Source: Sagittula sp. P11 (GTDB lineage Bacteria > Pseudomonadota > Alphaproteobacteria > Rhodobacterales > Rhodobacteraceae). Taken from it: DNA of 64,000 nucleotides. Made by a program: the position numbers and the translations under genes. The notes under the pieces are model-generated. The model was given only the letters and a program-made list of their open reading frames with translations, made no database searches and was not told where the DNA came from. The stretch is taken from NCBI RefSeq assembly GCF_002814095.1, contig NZ_CP021913.1, forward strand, positions 2,452,001 to 2,516,000, in the 5' to 3' direction. Positions 11,945 through 23,453 of the stretch are shown piece by piece; the stretch's first letter is position 1, and every line of letters starts with the position of its first letter.

Positions 11945-11972
11945 TTGACACGACTCGGCAGGTTCCTTACCT
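11945..11972 (+). promoter_or_regulatory. Likely groESL promoter
   Basis: A perfect -35 hexamer TTGACA at 11945-11950 is followed after 16 bases by TTACCT at 11967-11972, a weak -10. The start of transcription would fall close to or inside the CIRCE element. The spacing and position are consistent with a housekeeping promoter repressed by HrcA. An RpoH promoter could also exist and is not excluded. Confidence 0.55.
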
Positions 11973-11980
11973 CAGCGCCG

Positions 11981-12007
11981 TTAGCACTCTCTCCACTTGA
12001 GTGCTAA
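11981..12007 (+). promoter_or_regulatory. CIRCE element (HrcA operator)
   Basis: A perfect CIRCE inverted repeat, TTAGCACTC-N9-GAGTGCTAA, lies 56 bases before groES. HrcA binds this element to repress groESL; repression is lifted on heat shock when GroEL is titrated by unfolded protein. The arms match the consensus at all 18 positions. hrcA itself is outside the window. Confidence 0.96.
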
Positions 12008-12063
12008 CGGCCCGCTCGAAGACGAGGGGCCAAGGTTGTAACTTTGAGCTAGGAGACTCGAAG

Positions 12064-12375
12064 ATGGCATTCAAACCGCTTCATGACCGCGTGCTGGTTC
12101 GTCGCGTAGAATCGGACGAAAAGACTGCTGGTGGCCTGATCATCCCCGATAGCGCCAAGGAAAAGCCGGCAGAGGGCGTGGTTGTCGCGTGTGGCGAAGG
12201 TGCACGCAAGGACAGCGGCGAGCTGATCGATATGGCCGTCAAAGAGGGTGACAAGGTCCTCTTCGGCAAGTGGTCGGGCACCGAAGTCAACGTCGGCGGC
12301 GAAGAGCTGCTGATCATGAAGGAAAGCGACATCCTGGGCATCATCACCGATGACGCGGCTGCCAAGGCAGCCTGA
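12064..12375 (+). CDS. groES: Co-chaperonin GroES
   Basis: A 103-residue co-chaperonin that caps the GroEL folding chamber as a heptamer. It starts at [34 protein letters not shown], with the mobile-loop segment after residue 16, and ends [14 protein letters not shown]. The start is fixed by AGGAG upstream (TAGGAGACTCGAAG) and by the family. groEL follows 49 bases later in the same transcript; both lie under CIRCE control. Confidence 0.98.
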   Translation: MAFKPLHDRVLVRRVESDEKTAGGLIIPDSAKEKPAEGVVVACGEGARKDSGELIDMAVKEGDKVLFGKWSGTEVNVGGEELLIMKESDILGIITDDAAAKAA

Positions 12376-12388
12376 ACGCCGGTTCTGA

Positions 12389-14068
<1,680 letters not shown>

Positions 14069-14094
14069 TCTGCCCGCTGCAGATGAATTCAGGG

Positions 14095-14127
14095 AAGGGC
14101 CGGTGTTTCACCGGCCCTTTTCTTTTT
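14095..14127 (+). terminator. Rho-independent terminator of groESL
   Basis: A nine-base-pair stem (GGGCCGGTG at 14097-14105, CACCGGCCC at 14109-14117) with a TTT loop is followed by TTTTCTTTTT. It lies 28 bases after the groEL stop. The two adenines before the stem extend the pairing with the first thymines. Confidence 0.93.
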
Positions 14128-14239
14128 CCCGGGCGCATTAGGGAATGCGCGTGGCCCTTGCTCCAGTGCCCTACCGAAGATGGTTCGGGGCGCTCCCCTG
14201 CGTTGCCCGGCATTTCGGATATGCCTGACGCACAAACCT

Positions 14240-14255
14240 GAGGGGAATTCCCCTC
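14240..14255. repeat. 16-bp perfect palindrome upstream of a small gene
   Basis: GAGGGGAATTCCCCTC is a perfect palindrome about 54 bases before the start of the following 97-residue protein. That protein looks like a ribbon-helix-helix DNA binder, so the palindrome could be its own operator; this is inference. Confidence 0.45.
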
Positions 14256-14308
14256 GCGAAACCGGCGCCCTCTGGCTATCCTGCTGCAGCACGGAATGGG
14301 ACGCGTTC

Positions 14309-14602
14309 ATGAGTCGTCGGGATAGCAGGAAAGCGATGGAGCTGCGTCTTCCGGACGAACTCCGAAAGCGTCTGGTGTCCACCTCCGCGCAGTTCCTCCC
14401 CCTCGCTTATCTCGCGCGACAGGCCTTGCGCCGCGCGCTGGACGGAGAGGCGGGCTGGGAGGTCGATGTCACCCCCGGCAACAGCCGTCCCATCCTCCTG
14501 CAGCTGTCCACGGAGGAGCAGGCCCGGCTGGACATCTGGATGACGGCGCGCGGCGTGAACGCAGAGGTTGCCGTGCTCTCGCTGATCTCAGCCGTGGTCT
14601 GA
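14309..14602 (+). CDS. Small hypothetical protein, possible ribbon-helix-helix fold
   Basis: A 97-residue protein read from ATG 14309. The first half (KAMELRLPDELRKRLVSTSAQ and then LAYLARQALRRAL) follows a beta strand-helix-helix pattern like CopG/Arc-type ribbon-helix-helix proteins. The second half has a similar short unit (PILLQLSTEEQARLDIWMTARGVNAEVAVLSLI), so it may hold a duplicated fold. I do not recognise a named family. It is convergent with the next gene, separated by only three bases. Confidence 0.55.
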   Translation: MSRRDSRKAMELRLPDELRKRLVSTSAQFLPLAYLARQALRRALDGEAGWEVDVTPGNSRPILLQLSTEEQARLDIWMTARGVNAEVAVLSLISAVV

Positions 14603-14605
14603 GGG

Positions 14606-15037
14606 TCAGCGCACGTCCGGCGCCACGTCCGAAAAGCGGCCTTCGGGGATAGGGCGGGCCGTGCTGACGTCCCAGGTGTAGAGGTAGCACTCGGCGTCGT
14701 GGCGCGTGCCATCGTGCAGGATGACCTCGATGGTTCGGCGTACGTATTCATGCGGCTCGGGCCAGTCGGGAGAGCAGCCCTCGAAATCGTCCAGCGGGCC
14801 GAAGACCGCCTCCGGGTTGTGGATGTGGTGCAATTCGCCATGCACCCGGTCGTCCGGATCCGGAGAGGGCAGGGCGCCGGGATAGGCGTTCTGGCCGGGA
14901 TCGTCCGGGTCGTCGATCAGGTAGAGCCGCGCGCGGATCGTGCCCTCGCCGACAGAGGACGCGTGCCGCCGCAAGAGCGCGCCCATCGGATGGTCCGCGG
15001 TCGTGGTCAAGGTGCCGTATACAAAGAGTAGGGTCAT
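14606..15037 (-). CDS. Gamma-glutamylcyclotransferase-like (AIG2/GGCT) protein
   Basis: A 143-residue protein starting at [18 protein letters not shown]. The substrate-binding YGTL motif at the N-terminus and the acidic LDDFEGC motif near residue 92, which provides the general-base Glu, identify the GGCT fold. Family members release 5-oxoproline from gamma-glutamyl compounds or act on related amides; the substrate here is unknown. An upstream in-frame ATG would add 17 residues before the first strand and is rejected. Confidence 0.83.
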   Translation of the reverse strand: MTLLFVYGTLTTTADHPMGALLRRHASSVGEGTIRARLYLIDDPDDPGQNAYPGALPSPDPDDRVHGELHHIHNPEAVFGPLDDFEGCSPDWPEPHEYVRRTIEVILHDGTRHDAECYLYTWDVSTARPIPEGRFSDVAPDVR

Positions 15038-15197
15038 CGTCTGGGTTCCGTCCGCCTGGGTCCCGCTTGATAGGAAATCGGGGGCCATGGGTGAAGCCCC
15101 GTTTGCCTTTCCTTACGCGACGGTGCGCCTTTTTCGTACCGGCCGACGCGGATCGAGGCGCTTGCCGCAAGGCTCATCATGCGCTTTGAACCCCAGT

Positions 15198-15797
15198 ATG
15201 GAGATGAGATTCGAAGAAGCGCTTTGGGCGCAGGGCATGGACCGGGTGGCAGGCGTCGACGAGGTCGGGCGCGGGCCACTCGCCGGGCCGGTCGTGGCAG
15301 CGGCGGTGGTTCTCAACCGGGTGTCGATCCCGGACGGGCTGAACGACTCGAAGAAACTGTCGATAAAACGGCGGGAGTTCCTCGCGCCACTCCTGTGGCA
15401 AAGCGCCGAGGTGTCCATCGGCCAGGCGTCCGTCGAGGAGATCGACGAGATGAACATCCTGCAGGCCAGCCTTCTTGCGATGCGGCGGGCCGTCGAAGGT
15501 CTGCCCAAGGCTCCGGACCATCTTCTGGTCGATGGCAACCGTGCGCCCGGCGGCATTCCATGTGACGCGACTTGCATCGTCGGCGGAGACGGCCGCAGCC
15601 CGAGCATCGCGGCGGCTTCAATTGTGGCCAAAATCTGGCGGGATGATGTCATGAAGAGGGCCGCGACACAGTACCCGGGTTATGGTTGGGAAACGAACGC
15701 AGGATATCCGACCAAGTGTCACAAATCTGCCCTCCGAAATCTTGGGGTTACGCCTTTCCATAGACGTTCCTTCAAGCCGGTGCGCGATATCTTGTGA
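15198..15797 (+). CDS. rnhB: Ribonuclease HII
   Basis: A 199-residue enzyme that nicks RNA-DNA hybrids and removes single ribonucleotides from DNA. Motifs: [19 protein letters not shown] near residue 20, with catalytic Asp and Glu; LLVDGNRAP near 108, with a catalytic Asp; [20 protein letters not shown] near 130, with the fourth acidic residue at its end; and [14 protein letters not shown] 15198 or 15204 both fit. It directly precedes ccrM, with 114 bases between. Confidence 0.95.
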   Translation: MEMRFEEALWAQGMDRVAGVDEVGRGPLAGPVVAAAVVLNRVSIPDGLNDSKKLSIKRREFLAPLLWQSAEVSIGQASVEEIDEMNILQASLLAMRRAVEGLPKAPDHLLVDGNRAPGGIPCDATCIVGGDGRSPSIAAASIVAKIWRDDVMKRAATQYPGYGWETNAGYPTKCHKSALRNLGVTPFHRRSFKPVRDIL

Positions 15798-15819
15798 CAA
15801 GTCAAAACTACAACCCACT

Positions 15820-17009
<1,190 letters not shown>

Positions 17010-17082
17010 GAACACCCCCAGAGGGTTTCCCGTAATTCAAGAACACCGCCGGTGCACTGTGGGCTGCCACAGGCACTGACTT

Positions 17083-17114
17083 GCCCCGTCTGCCCTGCAG
17101 ACGGGGCTTTTTTT
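17083..17114 (+). terminator. Rho-independent terminator of ccrM
   Basis: A ten-base-pair stem, GCCCCGTCTG (17083-17092) with CAGACGGGGC (17098-17107), a five-base loop and seven thymines (17108-17114). It is the textbook form and lies 74 bases after the ccrM stop. Confidence 0.95.
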
Positions 17115-17157
17115 GCGGGCGGGTCCGGTTATCCTGACGGGAAAGGGAGGGCTGCCC

Positions 17158-17817
17158 ATGCGGTTGAGAGCGGACTTCACCCGGCGCGAGGTGGTGCGTC
17201 CGGAGGATTACGAATGGCGGTCGTCACCGGCGAGCGGCGTGGATCGGATGATGCTGGACCGGATCGGCGAGGAGGTAGCCCGCGCCACCACCATCGTGCG
17301 CTTCGCCCCGAACAGCGCCTTCGATCCCCACACGCACGGCGGCGGCGAGGAATACCTCGTGCTGGAGGGCGTTTTCTCCGATGAGTTCGGTGACTATCCG
17401 GCGGGCACCTACGTGCGCAATCCGATCGGCACGCGCCACACGCCGCGTATCGGCCCCGAAGGTGCGACGATCCTCGTGAAGCTCTGCCAGTTCGACGAAA
17501 ATGATACGGAGCAGAAGGTCATCGACACCCGGACGGCGCAGTTCCAGCCGGGCAGGGCGCCGGGGGTGAGCGAGCTTCTCCTGCACGATGTGCCGGGCGA
17601 ACGGGTCCGCATGGTGCGGTTTGCACCGGGCGCACGACTGGACACGGCCGACAAGGCGACATCCGAGGAGATCTTCGTGGTCGAGGGCGTCCTGGAGGAC
17701 GACACCGGTCGCTGTCCCGCGGGGACTTGGCTGCGCAGTCCGGACGGCGCGGGCAAAAGCCGGGGATCGCAGGACGGTTGCCTGCTCTATGTGAAGACCG
17801 GCCACCTTCCGGTCTGA
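17158..17817 (+). CDS. ChrR-like double cupin protein
   Basis: A 219-residue protein with two cupin repeats. The first contains DPHTHGGGEEYLVLEGVFSD and GDYPAGTYVRNP, the metal-binding pattern of the ChrR cupin domain; the second (EEIFVVEGVLEDDTGRCPAGTWLRSP) has lost the histidines. It lacks the N-terminal zinc-binding anti-sigma domain of true ChrR and no ECF sigma gene is adjacent, so it is probably not an anti-sigma factor. A clear GGGAGG site precedes ATG 17158. The ligand and role are unknown. Confidence 0.78.
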   Translation: MRLRADFTRREVVRPEDYEWRSSPASGVDRMMLDRIGEEVARATTIVRFAPNSAFDPHTHGGGEEYLVLEGVFSDEFGDYPAGTYVRNPIGTRHTPRIGPEGATILVKLCQFDENDTEQKVIDTRTAQFQPGRAPGVSELLLHDVPGERVRMVRFAPGARLDTADKATSEEIFVVEGVLEDDTGRCPAGTWLRSPDGAGKSRGSQDGCLLYVKTGHLPV

Positions 17818-17828
17818 GCCTTCGCGCG

Positions 17829-17853
17829 GGGTGGCGCATAGCCCCACCCTACG
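17829..17853. repeat. Dispersed palindromic repeat, copy 2
   Basis: Arms GGGTGG and CCACCC around the loop CGCATAGCC, followed by TACG. Both arms differ from the other copies at one position (T for C, A for G) in a way that keeps base pairing. It is paired head-to-head with copy 3. Confidence 0.8.
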
Positions 17854-17870
17854 GACCGTCGGGACACCCT

Positions 17871-17894
17871 GTAGGGCGGGGCTGTGCGCCGCCC
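17871..17894. repeat. Dispersed palindromic repeat, copy 3 (inverted)
   Basis: The reverse complement of the repeat: GTA, then GGGCGG, GGCTGTGCG and CCGCCC. Together with copy 2 it forms a 66-base inverted pair, 17829-17894, between the cupin gene and the DMT transporter, which could fold into one long hairpin and help end transcription. Confidence 0.8.
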
Positions 17895-17956
17895 CGGCGC
17901 GGGACCTGCGCGCCGGGCCTTTCCCTCGGTCGGCGCAGGGCCTAAGCCTTGGCGCC

Positions 17957-18850
17957 ATGGACATGCGCGCAATACTCATGGGACTGGCCTTCGCGGCGAT
18001 GTGGTCCTCTGCCTTCACCTCCGCCCGGATCATCGTCGCCGCCGCCCCGCCGCTTACGGCACTGGCGCTGCGGTTCCTGATCTCGGGCCTCATCGCTGTC
18101 GTGATCGCGTTGATCATGCGGCAAAGCTGGCGGCTGACGGCGGCGCAATGGCGTGCGACCGTCGTTTTCGGCACCTGTCAGAACGCGCTCTATCTCGGGC
18201 TCAACTTCGTCGCCATGCAGACCATCGAGGCGTCGCTGGCCGCGATCATCGCGTCGACCATGCCGCTTCTGGTGGCGCTTGCCGGATGGCTCTTCTTGGG
18301 CGAAAAGCTGGTGGGACAGGCCGCGCTGGGGCTGGTGGCCGGTGTGCTGGGCGTGGTGATCATCATGGGCGCGCGTTTCGGCGGGGGGCTCGACCTCTTC
18401 GGCGTGACACTCTGTGTGCTGGGGGTGCTGGCCTTGACCGTAGCCACCCTGTCGCTGCGGGGGGCGACCTCCGGCGGGAACTTCATGATGGTCGTTGGCC
18501 TGCAGATGCTGATCGGCAGCGCGGTGCTCTGGGTGCCTGCGCTCGCGCTCGAGACGCCGGAAATCGCGTGGTCGCCGCGGCTGATCGCGGCCTTCGCCTA
18601 TACGACGCTGGTGCCCGGTCTTGCGGCCACCTTCGTCTGGGTGCTGCTGGTCAACCGCATCGGGACCGTCCGGGCGTCGACCTTCCACTTCCTCAACCCG
18701 TTCCTCGGCGTGGCCATCGCAGCCGCGCTGCTGGGTGAGAAACTGCGCCTGCTCGACCTGGTCGGCGTGGCCGTGATCGCCGGCGGTATCCTCTTGGTGC
18801 AGCTTGCGAAACTGCCCGCCGCCTCTGCCCCCGTGCCGCGCGACAGCTAA
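17957..18850 (+). CDS. EamA/DMT-family transporter
   Basis: A 297-residue membrane protein with ten predicted helices in two EamA repeats ([20 protein letters not shown]; second repeat from about 150, [19 protein letters not shown]). The helix-6 region [23 protein letters not shown] is typical. It is a metabolite or amino-acid exporter of unknown substrate. It is distinct from the one at 7117-8100, with low similarity by eye. Confidence 0.87.
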   Translation: MDMRAILMGLAFAAMWSSAFTSARIIVAAAPPLTALALRFLISGLIAVVIALIMRQSWRLTAAQWRATVVFGTCQNALYLGLNFVAMQTIEASLAAIIASTMPLLVALAGWLFLGEKLVGQAALGLVAGVLGVVIIMGARFGGGLDLFGVTLCVLGVLALTVATLSLRGATSGGNFMMVVGLQMLIGSAVLWVPALALETPEIAWSPRLIAAFAYTTLVPGLAATFVWVLLVNRIGTVRASTFHFLNPFLGVAIAAALLGEKLRLLDLVGVAVIAGGILLVQLAKLPAASAPVPRDS

Positions 18851-18898
18851 AAAACCTGCGAAAACCACGGCAGTTTGCCGAAGCCGGCGGCAGGTTTT
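18851..18898. terminator. Possible terminator hairpin after DMT transporter
   Basis: AAAACCTGC (18851-18859) is complementary to GCAGGTTTT (18890-18898), enclosing an inner CGGCA...TGCCG hairpin. The run of A before and T after lets it work in either direction. It starts directly after the transporter stop. Confidence 0.6.
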
Positions 18899-18984
18899 GT
18901 TTACCCATCGCATCTAGGGTCGCGCCAAGGCCGTGGGGCGGAGTTTTCTGTCCCCGCGCGCCAGCCATCGACGCGAGGTACAGC

Positions 18985-21111
18985 ATGAGCCGGCTCTCCA
19001 TTCGACTGCAGATCTTCCTCCTGGCCGCGGTTCTCGTCGGGTCGCTGCTGGCGGTGTCCGGACTTGGCTGGGTCACCCAGCGCCAGCTGGGCGCCGTGAT
19101 CCAGAGCGGCAACAACACATCCGAGGAGAGCGCGGCGCTGAATGCCCTGATGGAGGAAATCGACGAATCCGTGTCCAACCTTCTGCTGTTCGGAGTGGCA
19201 CCGGACGGCAATTGGGATACGTTTGCGGAGGGTTATGCCGCGTCGCTGACGAACCTCACCGCGGCGGAGGCGCTGTTCACCAAACCGTCGGAGAAACACA
19301 CCTTCGCCCGCTCGCAACTGGAAGGCGTCCGGATCGCATTGGAGCAGATCCCGCAGTATTTCGAAGAGGCGCAGAGCGAGGCGCTCTTCGGTCAGCTCGA
19401 CACGATCCGCCGGGACATCCTGCCGAAACTCGACACCGCCGAGCAGCATGTCGGTGACCTCATGGACTGGATCAACGACGCGGCAGCCACGGCCCGTGCA
19501 GAGGCGGAAACGACGCTCGAGTCTGCCGAACTTCGCATCCTGCTGGCGAACAGCTTTGCCGCCGCCGTGGGCATACTCCTCGCGTATTTCTTCGGGCGCC
19601 AGCTTTCCCAGCCGATCGAGCGTGCGCGGGAACGGATCGGTCGCCTGGTCGGGAACGATTACGACAGCCCGATCGCGGATCGCGACCGCGGGGACGAGGT
19701 CGGCGCCATTGCCCGCGCGCTCGAGGACCTGCGCCGAAAGCTGGTCGATGCCGAACGCGCCGAAGAGCGTACGCGGGCCGAAAACGGGCGCAGGATCGAC
19801 CTCTTCCAGGCGCTCGGTGTCTCCATGAGCCAGCTGCGCGGCGGCAAGCTGGGGCAGCGGATCGAAGCGGAGGACTGGGAGGATTTGGGCGACAGTTACG
19901 TCAAGCTGTGCCGCGATTTCAACGACCTGGCGCAGGCGCTCGAAACGTTGGTCGCTTCGCTGCGAGACAGCACCCAGACCGTGCGGAGCAACGCAACCGA
20001 GCTGTCCGGCATGTCGGAGGAGATGTCGCGCCGGGCGGAGGTGCAGGCCGCCACGCTGGAAGAATCCGCCGCGGCCCTCGACGCCTTGTCGAGCGGTGTG
20101 CAATCGGCGGCGGACAAGGCCAGGGACGCCGACGAAAAGGTCGTCGAGGGCCGGCGGCGCGCAGAGGAAGGCGGCGAAGTCATGGCCCGCGCCCTGCAAG
20201 CCATGAGCTCCATCGCGAAAAGCTCAGAACAGATCAGCCAGATCATCACGGTGATCGACGACATCGCCTTCCAGACCAACCTGCTGGCGCTCAATGCCGG
20301 GGTCGAGGCGGCGCGCGCGGGCGAATCGGGCAAGGGTTTCTCCGTGGTCGCCTCCGAAGTGCGGGGACTGGCGCAGCGCGCGTCCGCCTCCGCGGGCGAG
20401 ATCAAGGAGCTCGTCATGAACAGCGTCGACCAGGTCGAGGACGGCGAGCGGCTCGTGCAGGAGACCAGCCAGACCCTGTCGCACATCGTGGACAGCGTGT
20501 CGGAGGTCTCCGGCCTCGTGTCGTCGATCGCACGGATGGCGCGCGAACAGGCGGGCGGCGTTCAGGAGATCAACGTTGGCATCGCCGAACTGGACAAGGT
20601 GACCCAGCACAACGCCGCCATGGTCAACCAGACCAGCGCATCGAGCCAGCAACTGACGGTCGAGGCGACGCGCCTGTCCGACCTTCTCGCGCAATTCACT
20701 GGCGGGACGGAAGTATCCGCATCCACCTCCGTCCCGCCGGGTGTGCCGGAACTCTTCGGAATGGATTTCACGCTTGAGACCCCTTTGGAGACCCGGGTTG
20801 GCACCGGGGCCCGTCGCCCTGCCATCAAGTCTGAGGCCGTAAGCTCCGATGACACAGCGGACGCCGGTGCGGGCACGTCAGGCGCAAAGGGCGGCGCATC
20901 TCGTGGCCGTGACAGGGCCGACGACGGGACCTCTGCCGAACAGAAAGAACGCCTGCTGCATGGCAGCTGGGAGGGGGAGAACGTCGATCCCCGCCCGGTC
21001 GAAGTCCAAGAAGAAAAGGTGGCGGTCAACGCGCCCGCCGCGGCTCGGTCCCCCGCACCGAAAAAGGTGGCCTCTGCCGCCTCCGGCCCGGTCAGCTGGG
21101 ACGAGTTCTGA
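18985..21111 (+). CDS. Methyl-accepting chemotaxis protein with C-terminal tethering pentapeptide
   Basis: A 708-residue receptor. TM1 is at about residues 6-30 and TM2 at about 188-208, framing a periplasmic sensor domain of about 155 residues. A HAMP follows ([18 protein letters not shown]), then a second HAMP-like segment ([20 protein letters not shown]), the methylation helices and the conserved signalling tip near 427-452 ([20 protein letters not shown]). After the coiled coil comes a long, Ala/Ser/Pro-rich linker, and the protein ends in SWDEF, matching the xWxxF tether for CheR/CheB. The ligand is unknown. No che genes are adjacent. Confidence 0.93.
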   Translation: MSRLSIRLQIFLLAAVLVGSLLAVSGLGWVTQRQLGAVIQSGNNTSEESAALNALMEEIDESVSNLLLFGVAPDGNWDTFAEGYAASLTNLTAAEALFTKPSEKHTFARSQLEGVRIALEQIPQYFEEAQSEALFGQLDTIRRDILPKLDTAEQHVGDLMDWINDAAATARAEAETTLESAELRILLANSFAAAVGILLAYFFGRQLSQPIERARERIGRLVGNDYDSPIADRDRGDEVGAIARALEDLRRKLVDAERAEERTRAENGRRIDLFQALGVSMSQLRGGKLGQRIEAEDWEDLGDSYVKLCRDFNDLAQALETLVASLRDSTQTVRSNATELSGMSEEMSRRAEVQAATLEESAAALDALSSGVQSAADKARDADEKVVEGRRRAEEGGEVMARALQAMSSIAKSSEQISQIITVIDDIAFQTNLLALNAGVEAARAGESGKGFSVVASEVRGLAQRASASAGEIKELVMNSVDQVEDGERLVQETSQTLSHIVDSVSEVSGLVSSIARMAREQAGGVQEINVGIAELDKVTQHNAAMVNQTSASSQQLTVEATRLSDLLAQFTGGTEVSASTSVPPGVPELFGMDFTLETPLETRVGTGARRPAIKSEAVSSDDTADAGAGTSGAKGGASRGRDRADDGTSAEQKERLLHGSWEGENVDPRPVEVQEEKVAVNAPAAARSPAPKKVASAASGPVSWDEF

Positions 21112-21120
21112 TCCGGCCGT

Positions 21121-22224
21121 TCAGCCGCCGATACGTCCGCCCGCGTCGCCGATCTGGCCACGGTGCAGCAGCAGGTGGTCGAGGATGACGCAGGCCATCA
21201 TGGCCTCGCCCACCGGGACCGCGCGGATGCCGACGCAAGGGTCGTGACGGCCCTTCGTGACGATCTCCGTCTCCTCGCCGGTCAGCGTGATGGTCTTGCG
21301 CGGCGTCAGGATCGACGAGGTCGGCTTCACCGCGAAGCGCACGACGATCTCCTGTCCGGTCGAGATGCCGCCAAGGATGCCGCCCGCGTGGTTCGAACTG
21401 TAGCGCGGCCCGGTGTTGGACATGAAGATCTCGTCGGCGTTCTGGGATCCGGTCAGCGCCGCCGCTGCCATGCCCTCGCCGATCTCGACGCCCTTCACCG
21501 CGTTGATCGACATCATCGCGGCGGCCAGATCGGTGTCGAGCTTGCCGTAGACCGGCGCCCCGAGACCCGCGGGCACACCGCGTGCCACGACCTCGATCAC
21601 TGCACCGACGCTGTCACCGGACTTGCGCAGGTCGTCGAGGTAGCCCGCCCAGTCTTCCGCCGTCTCGGCGTCCGGACACCAGAACGGGTTCTGCTCGATC
21701 TGCGCATCGTCGTAGCGGGCGGGGTCCGCCTTCCGCGGGCCCATCTGCACCATGTAGCCGCGGATCTCCACATCCGGGGCCAAGGCGTTCAGCGCCGCCC
21801 GTGCCAGACCGCCCGCCGCCACGCGCGCGGCCGTCTCCCGCGCGGAGGACCGGCCGCCGCCGCGATAGTCGCGAATGCCGTACTTCTGGAAATAGGTAAT
21901 GTCGGCGTGACCGGGCCGGAACTTCTGCGCGATGTCGCCATAGTCCTTCGACCGCTGGTCGGTGTTCTCGATCATCAGCTGGACGGGCGTGCCGGTGGTG
22001 CGCCCCTCGAACGTGCCCGACAGGATGCGCACGGCGTCCGGTTCGCGCCGCTGCGTGGTGTACTTGTTCTGCCCGGGCTTGCGCTTGTCCAGCCAGCGCT
22101 GAAGCATCGCCTCGTCGATCTCCACCCCCGGCGGCACGCCGTCGACGGTTGCCCCCAGCGCGGGGCCGTGGCTTTCGCCCCATGTCGTGACGCGGAAGAT
22201 ATGGCCGAAGGTGTTGAGGCTCAT
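21121..22224 (-). CDS. aroC: Chorismate synthase
   Basis: A 367-residue enzyme using reduced FMN to make chorismate from 5-enolpyruvylshikimate-3-phosphate, the last shared step to aromatic amino acids, folate and quinones. The first signature [18 protein letters not shown] begins at residue 17; the second, [17 protein letters not shown], carries FMN-contacting residues; and [15 protein letters not shown] is the third. A good AGGAG precedes ATG 22224. It is convergent to the chemotaxis receptor and divergent from the thiamine genes. Confidence 0.97.
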   Translation of the reverse strand: MSLNTFGHIFRVTTWGESHGPALGATVDGVPPGVEIDEAMLQRWLDKRKPGQNKYTTQRREPDAVRILSGTFEGRTTGTPVQLMIENTDQRSKDYGDIAQKFRPGHADITYFQKYGIRDYRGGGRSSARETAARVAAGGLARAALNALAPDVEIRGYMVQMGPRKADPARYDDAQIEQNPFWCPDAETAEDWAGYLDDLRKSGDSVGAVIEVVARGVPAGLGAPVYGKLDTDLAAAMMSINAVKGVEIGEGMAAAALTGSQNADEIFMSNTGPRYSSNHAGGILGGISTGQEIVVRFAVKPTSSILTPRKTITLTGEETEIVTKGRHDPCVGIRAVPVGEAMMACVILDHLLLHRGQIGDAGGRIGG

Positions 22225-22320
22225 GGGCGGTCTCCTTTGGGCGGTGTCCTAGGGCAGGGCGCGCGGGCGCTCAAGGGGTTTCGCCTTGCCAGCCGGAGCG
22301 CACAGCCCTAGGGTCCGCCC

Positions 22321-22416
22321 TACCTCGGGGTGGCGGAGCACGATCCGCCTGAGATTTGCGTAGCCGCATCAACCCGTTGAACCTGAACCGGTTAGCACCG
22401 GCGGAGGGAAGGTATC
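22321..22416 (+). ncRNA. TPP riboswitch (THI element)
   Basis: The region has the conserved pieces of the thiamine pyrophosphate aptamer in order: CGGGGTG at the 5' stem, GCCTGAGA as the pyrimidine sensor helix-loop, ACCCGTTGAACCTGA, then CCGGTTAGCACCGGCG and AGGGAAGG closing the P1 stem. It lies 47 bases before thiB, so thiBPQ transcription or translation should be repressed when TPP is abundant. The expression platform is not clear from sequence. Confidence 0.95.
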
Positions 22417-22463
22417 GGTCTGACTCCGAATCTTGCCCTCTCGTGAGCGAAACTTGGAGGAAG

Positions 22464-23453
22464 ATGATGAAGACCTTCACTTTTGCAGCGGGATTGTTTC
22501 TTGCCACCGGCGCCGTCACGGCTGCCGCTGCGCAGGAGGTTCTGACTGTTTATGCCCCGGACTACTTCGTCTCGGAGTGGGGCCCGGGCCCGAAGATCGA
22601 GGAACTGTTCGAGGCCCAGTGCGGCTGCGACCTGCAGTTCAAGCCGGGCGAGCTGCTGCCCCGCATCATGCTTGAAGGCGACCGGACCGAAGCCGACGTG
22701 GTGATCGGCCTGAACACCGATGTCACGCAGAAGGCGCGGGAAAGCGGCCTCTTCGCGCCGCACGGGGTCGACCTGTCGCCGCTGACCCTGCCGCTGGACT
22801 GGACCGACGAGGTCTTCCTGCCGTTCAACTACGGGCACACGGCGTTTGTCTACGACGCCACGAAGATGGAGCCGCCGGCCTCGCTCGAAGCGATGGAGAC
22901 GCTGCCCGAAGGCGTGCGCATCGTCATCCAGGACCCGCGCACCTCGATCTCCGGCCTTGCGCTGGTCCTGTGGATCAAGTCGGTCTACGGCGACGAGGCT
23001 GGCACCTTCTGGGAGGCGCTGGCGCCGAACATCGTCACCGTGACGAAGGGCTGGTCGGAAAGCTACGGGCTGTTCACCGATGGCGAGGCCGACATGGTGC
23101 TCAGCTACACGACTTCGCCCGCCTATCACATCATTGCCGAGGGCGACGAGACGAAGAAGGCGGCGATCTTCCCCGAGGGCCATTACTTCATGGTCGAACT
23201 GGCGGTCAAGGTCGCGGGCAGCGACCAGCCGGAGCTGGCGCAGCAGTTCATGGACTTCATCCTCAGCCACGACTTCCAGTCGATGATCGCGACCGGCAAC
23301 TGGTCGATCCCGGCTGCCCTGCCGCAAGACGAGTGGCCGGAAGGGTTCCAGCAGCTCGACCTGCCGGAAGAGGTGATCTTCTATTCCGAGGACGAGGCCG
23401 CGGCGCTCAGGGACGAGGCTATCGAGGAATGGCGGCGCGCGCTCTCCCGCTGA
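22464..23453 (+). CDS. thiB: Thiamine ABC transporter substrate-binding protein
   Basis: A 329-residue periplasmic protein with a signal peptide (MMKTFTFAAGLFLATGAVTAAAA|QE). It would capture thiamine, TMP or TPP for ThiPQ. The mature domain begins VLTVYAPDYFVSEWGPGP and includes YGHTAFVYDATKM and TKGWSESYGLFTDGEADMVLSYTTSPAYH, segments typical of ThiB. TTGGAGG lies just before the double ATG (22464/22467). It is under the TPP riboswitch and its end overlaps thiP. Confidence 0.93.
   Translation: MMKTFTFAAGLFLATGAVTAAAAQEVLTVYAPDYFVSEWGPGPKIEELFEAQCGCDLQFKPGELLPRIMLEGDRTEADVVIGLNTDVTQKARESGLFAPHGVDLSPLTLPLDWTDEVFLPFNYGHTAFVYDATKMEPPASLEAMETLPEGVRIVIQDPRTSISGLALVLWIKSVYGDEAGTFWEALAPNIVTVTKGWSESYGLFTDGEADMVLSYTTSPAYHIIAEGDETKKAAIFPEGHYFMVELAVKVAGSDQPELAQQFMDFILSHDFQSMIATGNWSIPAALPQDEWPEGFQQLDLPEEVIFYSEDEAAALRDEAIEEWRRALSR

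Noticed and set aside
17158..17817. Anti-sigma factor ChrR
   Set aside because: The N-terminal zinc-binding anti-sigma domain is missing and no ECF sigma gene adjoins.
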